Assembly: GCA_934454145.1 (NCBI GenBank)
Contig: CAKSFT010000003.1
Location: 186,001 to 250,000 of the forward strand
Source: an uncultured Clostridia bacterium
Lineage (GTDB): Bacteria > Bacillota > Clostridia > UBA1381
Direction of reading: 5' to 3'
DNA: 64,000 nt
The number at the start of each line of letters is the position of its first letter. Position 1 is the stretch's first letter. This document shows, piece after piece, positions 1 to 7,433 of this stretch. The notes under the pieces are model-generated. The model ran no database searches, was not told the origin of the DNA, and saw only the letters and a list, made by a program, of their open reading frames with translations. The translations under genes were made by a program, and so were the position numbers.

Positions 1-165
1 ATAATTTCAAACATAGACAGTAGGCACAAAGAGAGCATATAACGGCGGTTTTAGGTCAAAACATCAAGTCAAGACTTGGATGCGAGAGGTTAAAAATCTT
101 GTTTTGATATGGGTAATGTGTTTATATTAAAAGTGTGATTTTTGCGCGTCAAGAGAGGTGATTCT

Positions 166-195
166 GAAATAAAAAAATCACGCACAAAATGCGTG
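166..195 (-). terminator. Leftward intrinsic terminator-like hairpin
   Basis: CACGCA (179-184) and TGCGTG (190-195) form a 6-bp stem with a 5-nt loop. Read on the minus strand it is followed by a run of seven T. It could end a leftward transcript such as the antisense RNA that starts near 497. The rest of 1-220 is AT-rich and holds no gene I can support. Confidence 0.45.
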
Positions 196-220
196 AAAAT
201 AGCCTTTTCGTCAAAATATC

Positions 221-249
221 TTGAATTTTGCGGATAAATGGTGTATAAT
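221..249 (+). promoter_or_regulatory. Sigma-A type promoter of the small-peptide RNA
   Basis: TTGAAT (221-226) and TATAAT (244-249) are separated by exactly 17 nt. The predicted start is near 256, directly before a GNRA-capped hairpin: GTCGGA 257-262, loop GCAA, TCCGAC 267-272. Such a 5' hairpin commonly stabilises an RNA. Confidence 0.75.
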
Positions 250-256
250 AAATTTT

Positions 257-495
257 GTCGGAGCAATCCGACGGGCAGTTCGGGAATGAACATTCCGTGG
301 ACGGCTCGCCCCAACCCCATTACATAATGGAAAGGGGGTGTTGCTTATGGGAAAGACTATATTAAGAACATTGTTTTTTACAATTATCTTTATGATAGTT
401 TTTACTATAAAAGCAAGTTAGTCGCCCACACCGTCAAATGTAGCGACTAACTTTTAGTTCATATTTGGCGAGCCGTTCAAACGGACTGCCTTTTT
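257..495 (+). ncRNA. Structured mRNA of a type I toxin-like unit
   Basis: The RNA begins with a GCAA-tetraloop hairpin and ends at a T-run (491-495). Its two ends are complementary: ACGGCTCGCC (301-310) pairs perfectly with GGCGAGCCGT (467-476), and GGCAGT (274-279) with ACTGCC (485-490). A further 11-bp stem, 415-425 with 443-453, covers the stop codon of the encoded peptide. End-to-end pairing that can hide the ribosome site is a known property of type I toxin mRNAs (hok-like systems). The assignment here is inference from architecture. Confidence 0.6.
347..421 (+). CDS. 24-residue hydrophobic peptide, candidate type I toxin
   Basis: ATG at 347 follows a strong ribosome site (AAAGGGGGTG, 331-340), and the frame ends at TAG 419-421. 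The peptide is MGKTILRTLF followed by a run rich in F, I, M and V, ending KAS. It has a basic N-terminus and one membrane-spanning stretch. Small single-span peptides in compact structured transcripts with a convergent antisense promoter are typical of type I toxins of Bacillota such as TxpA and BsrG. No family membership is claimed; it could also be a small membrane regulator. Confidence 0.55.
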   Translation: MGKTILRTLFFTIIFMIVFTIKAS

Positions 496-497
496 CT
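405..497 (-). ncRNA. Candidate antisense RNA to the toxin-like mRNA
   Basis: Transcription from the minus-strand promoter at 504-532 would start near 497 and run leftward over the 3' half of the small-peptide mRNA. Read on this strand, the 11-bp stem 443-453/415-425 is followed by GCTTTTAT, a weak terminator, which would give an RNA of about 90 nt. Readthrough would extend it to the hairpin at 166-195. The extent is inferred. Confidence 0.45.
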
Positions 498-503
498 ATT
501 ATC

Positions 504-532
504 ATTATACATCTGAAAAGCGGTTTTGTCAA
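504..532 (-). promoter_or_regulatory. Consensus promoter for the antisense RNA
   Basis: On the minus strand TTGACA (532-527) and TATAAT (509-504) both match consensus perfectly, with a 17-nt spacer. It faces the small-peptide mRNA and starts almost exactly at that mRNA's 3' end. This is the arrangement of known 3'-overlapping type I antitoxins. Confidence 0.75.
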
Positions 533-562
533 CCGTTTAACAGAAAATTTAATACTTGCAAG

Positions 563-602
563 CAAAAAGCTGTCTTTTTCAATAAAGGCAGCTTTTTGTT
601 TT
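563..602 (+). terminator. Hairpin with T-run upstream of the recombinase
   Basis: CAAAAAGCTG (563-572) and CAGCTTTTTG (589-598) form a perfect 10-bp stem followed by TTTT. A TATAAT-like box at 602-607 overlaps the T-run without a good -35, so the site may end upstream transcription just before a weak recombinase promoter. Confidence 0.4.
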
Positions 603-627
603 ATAATGAGGCAATGGAGGTTTAGCT

Positions 628-1230
628 ATGGAAATATACGGATATGTGAGAGTGTCAAGCACAGACCAAAACGAGGACAGGCAGATGCTTGCACTAAAAA
701 AACAAAATATAGCGGATAAAAATATATACATCGACAAACTGTCGGGAAAAGATTTCAACAGACCGGCGTATAAAAAACTGATAAAAAAGCTGAAAAGCGG
801 AGATTTGCTCTATATCCTCTCTATTGACCGCCTGGGGCGGAATTATGAGGAAATTCAAAATCAATGGCGAGTGCTGACAAAGGAAATCGGTGCGGATATA
901 TGCGTTATAGATATGCCGCTTCTGGACACAAGACAGGGCAAGGATTTAATGGGAACATTTATAGCGGATTTGGTGCTTCAAATACTGTCTTTTGTGGCAC
1001 AAAGCGAGAGGGAAAATATCCGAAAAAGGCAGCTGCAAGGCATAGCCGCCGCAAAAGCAAAGGGTGTGCGTTTCGGCAGACCGGAAAAAGAAATTCCGCC
1101 GGAGTTTATATCACTCATAGGAGAGTGGTAGAAGAAGAAAATCACATTAGCCGAAATCCTTGAAATTTGCCAAATAAGTGAATCGACCTTTTATCGCCGG
1201 CTCCGCGAATATCGGATAAAAGACAAATAA
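628..1230 (+). pseudogene. Serine recombinase (DNA invertase/resolvase family), amber-interrupted
   Basis: ATG 628 follows GGAGG. The catalytic domain is intact: the N-terminal motif is YGYVRVSSTDQNEDRQ, with the nucleophile serine in RVSS. It is followed by LSIDRLGRNYEEI and the conserved ERENIRKRQLQGIAAAK segment. TAG at 1129-1131 ends the frame after 167 residues. The same frame then reads 33 more codons to TAA at 1230 and encodes the resolvase helix-turn-helix (ITLAEILEICQ, then SESTFYRRLREY). The stop therefore separates catalysis from DNA binding. TAG is also used as an ordinary stop nearby, so this is probably a nonsense mutation. It lies immediately beside two 26-bp palindromes that are its probable substrates (1231-1403). 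Confidence 0.85.
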
Positions 1231-1256
1231 CTGTCAAAAGGTGTACCTTTTGACAG
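1231..1256 (+). repeat. Invertase crossover site, left (26 bp)
   Basis: Perfect 12-bp arms (left arm CTGTCAAAAGGT) flank a central GT dinucleotide. A 26-bp palindrome with a 2-bp core is the format of Hin/Gin-type crossover sites. The site begins immediately after the end of the recombinase frame. Confidence 0.65.
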
Positions 1257-1273
1257 TTACTTTACTGTATAAA

Positions 1274-1302
1274 ATTGTATCACAAAAATATCTGAAAATC
1301 AA
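1274..1302 (-). promoter_or_regulatory. Promoter inside the invertible segment, facing left
   Basis: On the minus strand TTGATT (1302-1297) is followed after 17 nt by TACAAT (1279-1274). TG one base before the -10 gives an extended -10. As drawn it transcribes antisense into the recombinase gene. Confidence 0.65.
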
Positions 1303-1377
1303 TCTTTTTTGCAAAATTTGTATAAAAAGACGAGAAAATTTTTCTAAATTTGATTTTTTGTTACTTGAAATGGGCTA

Positions 1378-1403
1378 TTGTCAAAAGGCACACCTTTTGA
1401 CAA
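1378..1403 (-). repeat. Invertase crossover site, right (26 bp)
   Basis: TTGTCAAAAGGC and ACCTTTTGACAA arms flank a central AC. It equals the reverse complement of the left site except for the two terminal bases and one core-proximal base, which sets the inverted orientation. Confidence 0.65.
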
Positions 1404-1513
1404 TATGCGTCTTAAAAACGCACAAGCCATAAAAATTTGTATATTTTGTGGAAGGGGGCTGTGGCAGTATATTTGGCAAACTGAAATATTATGAAAAAAA
1501 CGGAGGTATTACA

Positions 1514-2572
1514 ATGAAAGTAAAAAGAATTTTATTGACTTTGTTTGCATGTATAAGTATAATAGTATTTGGCGCAATAAGCGCATCGGCGGATACGTAT
1601 GGAAAATATGAAACTTTAGGCTATAGAATTTCAAATAATAAAGTCATGATTACACGCTGTGACCAAGAAGTGACGGAGATTGCAATCCCTGAACAAATAG
1701 ATGGATACCCTGTAACAAGTATTGGTAGTGGAGCATTTTCTCATTGTAAAAAATTAACGAATATAACTATTCCGGACAGCGTTATAAAGATTTATTCTAA
1801 CGCATTTCAATATTGTACCGCATTGACGAGCATAACTATTCCGGATAGTGTTAAAATTATCGAGTCATATGCATTTGCTTACTGTGATAAACTGGAAAGT
1901 GTGGTTATGGGGAACGATGTTGAAGAAGTTGGGGGGTTTATATTTCAAAAATGTTATAGTATATCATCAGTAGTTGTTCCCAAAAATGCTCAAAAAATAA
2001 GTGATAGTGTACTCGCTAACACATCTTCTGAAACTTTATTATTATATTATAATGGAACTGAAGATGAGTTCAAGCAAAGCCCGTGGCGCTCAAGAAAGAT
2101 GAATAGAAAAGTAAAATACTTTAGTTATGTTACAATCATCGACACGGTTAAAAATCAAAAAATAAAAAGAATGTATGATATAAATTCATCGCTTTATGTT
2201 GCTGACATCAAAGAAATGTTTGGACAATATATTCCTGTTCTGTATACTGATGAAAATTGTGAAAATGAGTTTGATTTATCAACAATATTAACGAAAAACG
2301 TTGTATTGTATGCAAAGAGTCAGACATCAACTGCTTGCGTAACAGCGTCAACAGGTGAGAAAATCTTTATTACAACACCGTATTTGCCGGAAAATTGTTT
2401 GGTGATTCTTGCCTGTTACAAAGACGGAAAATTTGTTGAAATGAAATCGGAGACAAACAAAAATGAAAACATATACTTCGCGGTAAATTCGGATTTTGAT
2501 TCTGCAAAAATTATGGCATGGGAGAGTTTAGACAGTATGACCCCTATTTGTGATATGGAAAGCGTCAGATAA
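1514..2572 (+). CDS. Secreted BspA-type leucine-rich-repeat protein
   Basis: ATG 1514 is chosen because GGAGG (1502-1506) lies 7 nt upstream; an upstream GTG at 1448 lacks such support. The 352-residue product starts MKVKRILLTLFACISIIVFG, a signal peptide ending near SASA-D. Residues about 50-180 contain LRR_5/BspA-type repeats with the pattern AFxxCxxLTxITIPDSVxxI, three to four copies. The C-terminal part has beta-rich segments and no recognised anchor. BspA-like proteins act as surface adhesins or host-interaction proteins. The gene lies just downstream of an invertible promoter, so its expression is probably phase-variable. Confidence 0.8.
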   Translation: MKVKRILLTLFACISIIVFGAISASADTYGKYETLGYRISNNKVMITRCDQEVTEIAIPEQIDGYPVTSIGSGAFSHCKKLTNITIPDSVIKIYSNAFQYCTALTSITIPDSVKIIESYAFAYCDKLESVVMGNDVEEVGGFIFQKCYSISSVVVPKNAQKISDSVLANTSSETLLLYYNGTEDEFKQSPWRSRKMNRKVKYFSYVTIIDTVKNQKIKRMYDINSSLYVADIKEMFGQYIPVLYTDENCENEFDLSTILTKNVVLYAKSQTSTACVTASTGEKIFITTPYLPENCLVILACYKDGKFVEMKSETNKNENIYFAVNSDFDSAKIMAWESLDSMTPICDMESVR

Positions 2573-2615
2573 AAAAGAGGTGTGATATTTGTTCAGAAAA
2601 CGGAGGTAATGACAA

Positions 2616-3158
2616 ATGAAAACAACCGAAATTTATAACAATTTAATATACAAAACAAATGCTGATAACTCTGCAAGATATGTCTTGGGAAAATACAATG
2701 ACAACCCTCTTGTATTTTTTGGTATAAATCCCAGCACAGCTACAATAAATGAGAATGACAACACTGTTTCCGTTGTAGAAAAAATCGCCGGGAAGTTCGG
2801 GTATGGCGGATATATTATACTTAATTTATGTCCTATCAGAGCAACAAAAATAAGTGAAAATTTTGTGAAAAAATGTTGTGAAAAAGAAATGCTTATAAAC
2901 TTGGAATACGTGAAGAGTGTTATTGGAAACGGTCAAAATGTCGTTGCCGCTTGGGGCGGTCATATAACTGACAGGGACTATTTTTTGCAGTCACTTATAG
3001 AAATAAATAAGGTTGTTAATAGTGCAAATGCTAAATGGGTATGCTTGTCAAAAACAAAATACGGGCATCCTCACCATCCGACACGGATAGCGTATTCAAA
3101 AATGGACTTAATGCCATTTGATATGGAGTCTTACATAAATATGTTAAATAAAAAATAA
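2616..3158 (+). CDS. DUF1643 family protein
   Basis: 180 residues from ATG 2616, with AGGAGG-like CGGAGGTAAT upstream. The family signature is clear: FFGINPSTA at about residue 35, then a GYGGYIILNLCPIRAT segment and AAWGG near residue 108. The C-terminal HPHHPTRI region is also typical. DUF1643 proteins are small cytosolic proteins of unknown function, often found in accessory regions and on mobile elements. The gene follows the LRR gene by 43 bp and is closed by a terminator at 3173-3209. Confidence 0.8.
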   Translation: MKTTEIYNNLIYKTNADNSARYVLGKYNDNPLVFFGINPSTATINENDNTVSVVEKIAGKFGYGGYIILNLCPIRATKISENFVKKCCEKEMLINLEYVKSVIGNGQNVVAAWGGHITDRDYFLQSLIEINKVVNSANAKWVCLSKTKYGHPHHPTRIAYSKMDLMPFDMESYINMLNKK

Positions 3159-3172
3159 TATAAAATTACATA

Positions 3173-3209
3173 GGAGCAATTAGTCTTAACAGATTGATTG
3201 CTCTTTTTT
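3173..3209 (+). terminator. Intrinsic terminator after the DUF1643 gene
   Basis: GAGCAAT (3174-3180) pairs with ATTGCTC (3197-3203) and is followed by six T. Confidence 0.7.
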
Positions 3210-3239
3210 ATGCCAGAGCGCAGAAAGGGGGTGAATTTT

Positions 3240-3533
3240 ATGGCAAATCTAAACGATCAAATCGGAAAAATCAATGAGCAAATTAAGCAGTTGCAGAACA
3301 AAAAGAAGACATTGCTTGCAAAGGAGAGCGAGGAAAAGCGAAAGAAACGGACAAAGCGGTTAATTGAGCGAGGGGCGATTTTGGAAAGCGTAATCAGCAA
3401 TGCAGAGAACTTTTCAAATGAGCAGTTGCAGGCTCTTTTATGTAATCTTTATATTCACTGTTTACCAATACGTTTGTCAAATGCCGGGCAAAACGCGAAC
3501 ATATGCATCTCTCGCTCAAATCGTTTTCAATGA
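3240..3533 (+). CDS. Truncated DUF3847-like protein fused to foreign sequence
   Basis: ATG 3240 has a strong ribosome site (AAAGGGGGTG, 3224-3233). Residues 1-65 are a basic coiled-coil segment (QIGKINEQIKQLQ, then KRTKRLIERGAILESV) resembling DUF3847 proteins of conjugative elements. After NEQLQALL, around base 3437-3441, the sequence instead becomes the reverse strand of the gene at 3394-3603. The remaining C-terminus is read-through sequence with no expected function. I regard it as a deletion scar from mobile DNA rather than a working gene. Confidence 0.55.
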   Translation: MANLNDQIGKINEQIKQLQNKKKTLLAKESEEKRKKRTKRLIERGAILESVISNAENFSNEQLQALLCNLYIHCLPIRLSNAGQNANICISRSNRFQ

Positions 3534-3603
3534 GATATCCTTCACAGCGGTTAAACGAATCCATAGCCTCCAAAACTATATTTTTCAATTCATCTTTTTC
3601 CAT
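3394..3603 (-). CDS. Truncated conserved small protein
   Basis: Start ATG at 3603 on the minus strand with GAGGGA upstream. It begins MEKDELKNIVLEAMDSFNRC and continues to NSEYKDYI near residue 54. The sequence resembles a small conserved protein common in Clostridia, but I know no function. After KDYI the frame runs into the antisense of the DUF3847-like fragment, so its natural C-terminus has been lost. The two broken genes meet tail to tail at about 3437-3441. Confidence 0.5.
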   Translation of the reverse strand: MEKDELKNIVLEAMDSFNRCEGYLIENDLSERCICSRFARHLTNVLVNSEYKDYIKEPATAHLKSSLHC

Positions 3604-3658
3604 TATATTCCCTCACATATCTGTCTTTTCCCAAACACGGCATACCATATCCGTCATG

Positions 3659-4708
3659 TCACATTTTAGTTTTTTTCACAGCACAGATGAGCCCTTTCCG
3701 ATTCTTAAAACCGCAAATTCTGCACAGTCTGTCCAGACGATATTTGATTCCGTTTACGGTCATAAAGCAACTTTCGGCTGTTTTTTCATAGCTTGCTCCC
3801 GATGCAAGCATGTCTATCACGTGCATGTCGTTTTTACTGCAATTTTCAAATAATTTTTCAATCATAACCATTTCCCGTACTTCTTCGTCATCATAAAACC
3901 TGAAACTGGTGTTCTCACCGTTATTGGCGTCTTTTGCATTGCAGTCAAACGGAATATTCTGCGTTGTTTCTCTCACAATAATTTCACTTTTCACATTGAC
4001 ATTTACAGAGTGCAGATTGGGGTTCTTCAAAAGCATTTGATATATGTCTATTGCTGTTTTCCCGTATTCTTCATAGTTCAGTGATACACTGGTAAGCGAC
4101 GGTTTGTTTATCTTCCCCAGATGTGTATTTGCAAACCCGACCACAAACAAACGCCCCAAATCATCGGGTATGTTTTTTCTCATGCTGTTGATAAGGGATA
4201 TTGCGGCATAATCATTGGTGCATATCACCGCATCATAATTTTTTATATCCTTCAGAAACCGCTGACGGCATTCCCTCAAATCACCAAAGTTGTAGTACAC
4301 GTTTTCCCTGTGGCTGAATGCCGAAAGCTTGATGTTGTCGGCAGTTGAGGAAGGATTTACGCCATATAGCGCGACGCGCTTTCTGCCGCAGCTGTCAAGA
4401 TAATGCAAAACATCTTTCACTGCGGAATAAAAATCGGTGCAGACATTGCTGACAGACAGTGAATACGGTCTGTTGCTGACAAGTATTATAAACGATTTGT
4501 GTGATTCCTTCATCTGATTGACCGTTTTGTATATCCATGCCGGCGTGGTGCCGACAACAATAATTGCATCAGAATCATCTGTGTCAAACTCCCCGTTTTT
4601 AAAATCAAACTTTATCTTTTTTGTCCTTGAGCGCTGTTCGATTCCGCTTATTATTCGTTCGCACCAGGTTGTTTCGCGATAATTTGTTTCCAAAACTATA
4701 TGTACCAC
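3659..4708 (-). CDS. Sugar-sensor type transcriptional regulator (periplasmic-binding-like domain, C-terminal HTH)
   Basis: 349 residues from GTG 4708 with AGGTGA upstream. Residues about 1-250 resemble the LacI/GalR ligand-binding fold: DAIIVVGTTPAW, VALYGVNPSS, DAVICTNDYAA, VVGFANTHLGKINKPSLTSV. The usual N-terminal LacI helix-turn-helix is absent. The C-terminus instead has a LuxR-like HTH (HVIDMLASGASYEKTAESCF, then TVNGIKYRLDRL). It is divergent from the DUF5107 gene across a 133-bp region with promoters in both directions and is likely its regulator. The ligand is unknown, presumably a sugar. Confidence 0.75.
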   Translation of the reverse strand: MVHIVLETNYRETTWCERIISGIEQRSRTKKIKFDFKNGEFDTDDSDAIIVVGTTPAWIYKTVNQMKESHKSFIILVSNRPYSLSVSNVCTDFYSAVKDVLHYLDSCGRKRVALYGVNPSSTADNIKLSAFSHRENVYYNFGDLRECRQRFLKDIKNYDAVICTNDYAAISLINSMRKNIPDDLGRLFVVGFANTHLGKINKPSLTSVSLNYEEYGKTAIDIYQMLLKNPNLHSVNVNVKSEIIVRETTQNIPFDCNAKDANNGENTSFRFYDDEEVREMVMIEKLFENCSKNDMHVIDMLASGASYEKTAESCFMTVNGIKYRLDRLCRICGFKNRKGLICAVKKTKM

Positions 4709-4727
4709 CGGACATCACCTCATATCA

Positions 4728-4756
4728 ATTATAATATATCCTCAAGACAAAAGCAA
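4728..4756 (-). promoter_or_regulatory. Promoter of the sugar-sensor regulator
   Basis: On the minus strand TTGCTT (4756-4751), a 17-nt spacer and TATAAT (4733-4728). The start is predicted near 4721. Confidence 0.6.
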
Positions 4757-4768
4757 GAAAATCCGGAA

Positions 4769-4788
4769 ATTTTGCCGGATTTTTTTTG
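4769..4788. terminator. Hairpin between divergent promoters
   Basis: AAATCCGG and CCGGATTT arms with T-runs on both strands. It lies between the two divergent promoters, so it may insulate them or act as an operator; the role is unclear. Confidence 0.4.
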
Positions 4789-4789
4789 C

Positions 4790-4818
4790 TTTTCATATGT
4801 GCAGAAAAGTTATACAAT
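4790..4818 (+). promoter_or_regulatory. Promoter of the DUF5107/TPR gene
   Basis: TTTTCA (4790-4795), a 17-nt spacer and TACAAT (4813-4818), with the ribosome site AAAGGAG shortly downstream. Confidence 0.5.
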
Positions 4819-4841
4819 ATGTTTAAAAGGAGTGCATAAAA

Positions 4842-7433
4842 ATGAGTAATTCAATAAAAAAAGAAAAGAAAACAATACCAACTTACATTCCGAAAAAGGC
4901 AATGGATTTGCCGATATTCTTTGAGAAAAAGCCATATCAGGGCGCCAGCGGCAGGCTTTATCCCCTTCCCTTTTCGGACAGCATCAGCGACACAAAAACA
5001 GACGTGGAATATGACATATATACCCTTGAAAACGAGTATATCATGACGCAGGTTTTGCCGGACAAGGGCGGGAAAATTCTGCGCGGATATGACAAAGTCG
5101 GCAATTATGACTTTATTTATCACAACGAGGTTATCAAACCGGCATTGGTCGGGCTTGCCGGGCCGTGGATTTCCGGTGGCATTGAATTTAACTACCCCCA
5201 GCACCACCGCCCGACAACATATATGCCGTTTGAGGCAATGGCCGAAGAAAGCGAAAACGGCGAAAAGACAGTGTGGACAGGCGAGGTTGAACCTTTTAAC
5301 CGCATGAAAGGCATGGTGGGTATCTCTATAGATGAAGGCAGAAGCTACATAAAAGCCAAAGTCAAAGTGTATAACCGCACCAATCAGCCACAGGTTTTTA
5401 TGTGGTGGGCAAACCTTGCCGTACCTGTGAATGATACATACAAAACCATTTTCCCGCCTGATGTGAAATGGGTCAACGACCATGACAGGCGCTGTGTCAT
5501 GAGCTGGCCGATTGCGAAAGGGATATACCACACCGCAAGACCGTTTGACTACGGCGAAGGAACAGATATCTCTATGTATGATGCAATAAAAGTCCCCTCC
5601 TCTTTCCTTGTGTCCCAGGGGCAGTCCGACATGGACTTTGTCGCCGGTTATGACGGAGGAAAGCAAAAAGGAATCGTGACCGTTGCAGACCATCATATCT
5701 CTCCGGGCAAAAAAATGTGGCACTGGGGCAAGGGGGATTTCGGTGAAATGTGGTGTTCAAACCTGACCGACAAAAACGGCCCGTATATCGAGCTTATGAC
5801 GGGGGTATACACCGACAACCAGCCCGACTTCACCTGGATTGCACCATATGAAAGCCGCGTCTTTGAGCAATACTGGTATCCCATACGCGAGATAGGCGAT
5901 GTGAAAAATGCAACAATTGATGCGGCGGTAAATGTTGAACAAAGAGGCGAAAAACTGTTCTTCGGGTTCAATGTCACCGGCAGTTTCAAAAATGCAAAAA
6001 TCAACGTATACAACAAGGATTCAATTATATTTACAGACACCGCAGACCTTGACCCGACAAAGGCATATCTGAAAGAATCGGACATGCATGACACTAACAT
6101 CGGGGACATAAAAGTTGAACTGCTTTCCGATGCCGGAAAAATCCTTGTTGATTACAAAACATATAAAAGAGGGCAAAAACAGCCGATAAAACCCAGAAAA
6201 CCTGTTGTCCGCCCGTCAGAGTTGGAAACAGTTGAGGAATTGTATATCAACGGACTGCATCTGGAGCAATACAAACAACACAACTATGACGCGCGTGATT
6301 ATTATCTTGAGGGTATTCGCCGCGCCCCCTCCGACATAAGATGCAACACCGGCATGGCAAGGATATCTTATAAAAACGGTCAATTTGCAGACTGCATAAA
6401 ATATGCCGACACGGCAATCTCAAAAATTACGCAAAGGAATATGCACCCCTCAGACACAGAGGCAATGTATTTTAAAGGTCTTGCCCTGAAAACCGTCGGC
6501 AAAGAAAAAGAAGCCTATGACATACTTTCCATGGCGGCATGGGATTACAGGTTCCGTTCTGCGGCATATTTTGAGCTTGCCCTGCTTGACTGCAAAAACG
6601 GTGCATTCGCCGATGCACTCGAAAAACTTGATACATCAACAAGCTATAACTCCGCGCACCCCAAGGCATTCAGAAACCTTGCACTTTCATATTTTGACAA
6701 AAAGGGCGATTACCTTTCGGCAAAGGCATGCATGGAAACAGCGCTTGAAAACAAGCCCGACGACCCTAGGCTTATTCTGGAATACCAGCAAATACTCCGC
6801 AACATGAACTATTCACCCGAATACATGCTTGATGTTTATGACAAATACGAAGCGCTTATGCTTCAGCGTGACGACTGTTATCTGGACAAAATAACACTCA
6901 AATGTATGACGGGCGAATACAAAGAGGCAATCGGCATGGCAAAGTACAGACGCTTTCACATCTACGAAGGCGGCGAGGGCAAGCTGACAAAACAACATGC
7001 ATGGATGCATGTCCTCTACGGCAATGTTCTTTGCCGCGAAGGGAACTTTGACGATGCTGAAAAAGTCTATAAAGACGGCATAAATATGCCAAAATCATAT
7101 GGTGAGGCAAAAACTTTCTTCAACCAGGAGGCGCACATATATTACTATCTCGGCAGACTGCTTGAAACCTGCGGCAAGGACGCTTCGGAGGCATACAAAG
7201 CCGCCGCCGTATACAAAGCGGCAGTTTCTGAGATATCGCTGTTCCGCGCTCTTGCACTGAGAAAACTGCAAAATTTTTCCGGAGCAAAAGCAGTGCTTGA
7301 CGAAATGGAAAAAGTTGCCAACAATTTCATCGAAAACTGTGACATGAGAACATATTACGGAGTAGGTTCTCCTTCACCCATGCCTTTTGAGCTTGATATC
7401 AAAAAAACAACCTCACCGACGGGTATCTCTTGA
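4842..7433 (+). CDS. DUF5107 and tetratricopeptide-repeat protein
   Basis: 863 residues from ATG 4842. Residues about 50-390 form a DUF5107 domain, with conserved stretches such as PDKGGKILRGYDKVG and the galactose-mutarotase-like GPWISGGIEFNYPQHHRP. Residues about 460-840 are TPR-type helical repeats. DUF5107/TPR proteins occur near carbohydrate-degradation genes and are thought to bind or modify sugars; the reaction is unknown. The frame ends prematurely at TGA 7431-7433, just after an A7 run (7401-7407). The -1 frame continues with plausible TPR sequence to 7564. It is probably controlled by the divergent regulator at 3659-4708. Confidence 0.8.
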   Translation: MSNSIKKEKKTIPTYIPKKAMDLPIFFEKKPYQGASGRLYPLPFSDSISDTKTDVEYDIYTLENEYIMTQVLPDKGGKILRGYDKVGNYDFIYHNEVIKPALVGLAGPWISGGIEFNYPQHHRPTTYMPFEAMAEESENGEKTVWTGEVEPFNRMKGMVGISIDEGRSYIKAKVKVYNRTNQPQVFMWWANLAVPVNDTYKTIFPPDVKWVNDHDRRCVMSWPIAKGIYHTARPFDYGEGTDISMYDAIKVPSSFLVSQGQSDMDFVAGYDGGKQKGIVTVADHHISPGKKMWHWGKGDFGEMWCSNLTDKNGPYIELMTGVYTDNQPDFTWIAPYESRVFEQYWYPIREIGDVKNATIDAAVNVEQRGEKLFFGFNVTGSFKNAKINVYNKDSIIFTDTADLDPTKAYLKESDMHDTNIGDIKVELLSDAGKILVDYKTYKRGQKQPIKPRKPVVRPSELETVEELYINGLHLEQYKQHNYDARDYYLEGIRRAPSDIRCNTGMARISYKNGQFADCIKYADTAISKITQRNMHPSDTEAMYFKGLALKTVGKEKEAYDILSMAAWDYRFRSAAYFELALLDCKNGAFADALEKLDTSTSYNSAHPKAFRNLALSYFDKKGDYLSAKACMETALENKPDDPRLILEYQQILRNMNYSPEYMLDVYDKYEALMLQRDDCYLDKITLKCMTGEYKEAIGMAKYRRFHIYEGGEGKLTKQHAWMHVLYGNVLCREGNFDDAEKVYKDGINMPKSYGEAKTFFNQEAHIYYYLGRLLETCGKDASEAYKAAAVYKAAVSEISLFRALALRKLQNFSGAKAVLDEMEKVANNFIENCDMRTYYGVGSPSPMPFELDIKKTTSPTGIS

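Larger units (their letters stand above)
1231..1403. other. Candidate invertible promoter segment (serine recombinase type)
   Basis: Two nearly identical 26-bp sites bound 121 bp (1257-1377). The core dinucleotide is GT in the left site and AC in the right, so they are in inverted orientation and recombination would invert the intervening DNA. The segment carries a strong promoter, at present directed leftward. After inversion that promoter would fire rightward, with a start near 1367, about 145 bp before the surface-protein gene at 1514. I see no comparably good rightward promoter in the present orientation, only a weak TTGTGG/TATATT pair at 1446-1473. Confidence 0.6.

Noticed and set aside
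90..320. 76-codon minus-strand open frame
   Set aside because: It overlaps the promoter and structured 5' region of the small-peptide RNA, has no good ribosome site and no recognisable protein character.
1231..1256. First 26-bp palindrome read as a simple terminator of the recombinase
   Set aside because: It lacks a T-run, has an exact partner in inverted orientation at 1378-1403, and fits a recombinase site better.
4851..5723. 290-codon antisense frame inside the DUF5107 gene
   Set aside because: The plus-strand frame has clear family motifs; the antisense frame is a codon-bias shadow rich in His, Cys and Phe without a known domain.
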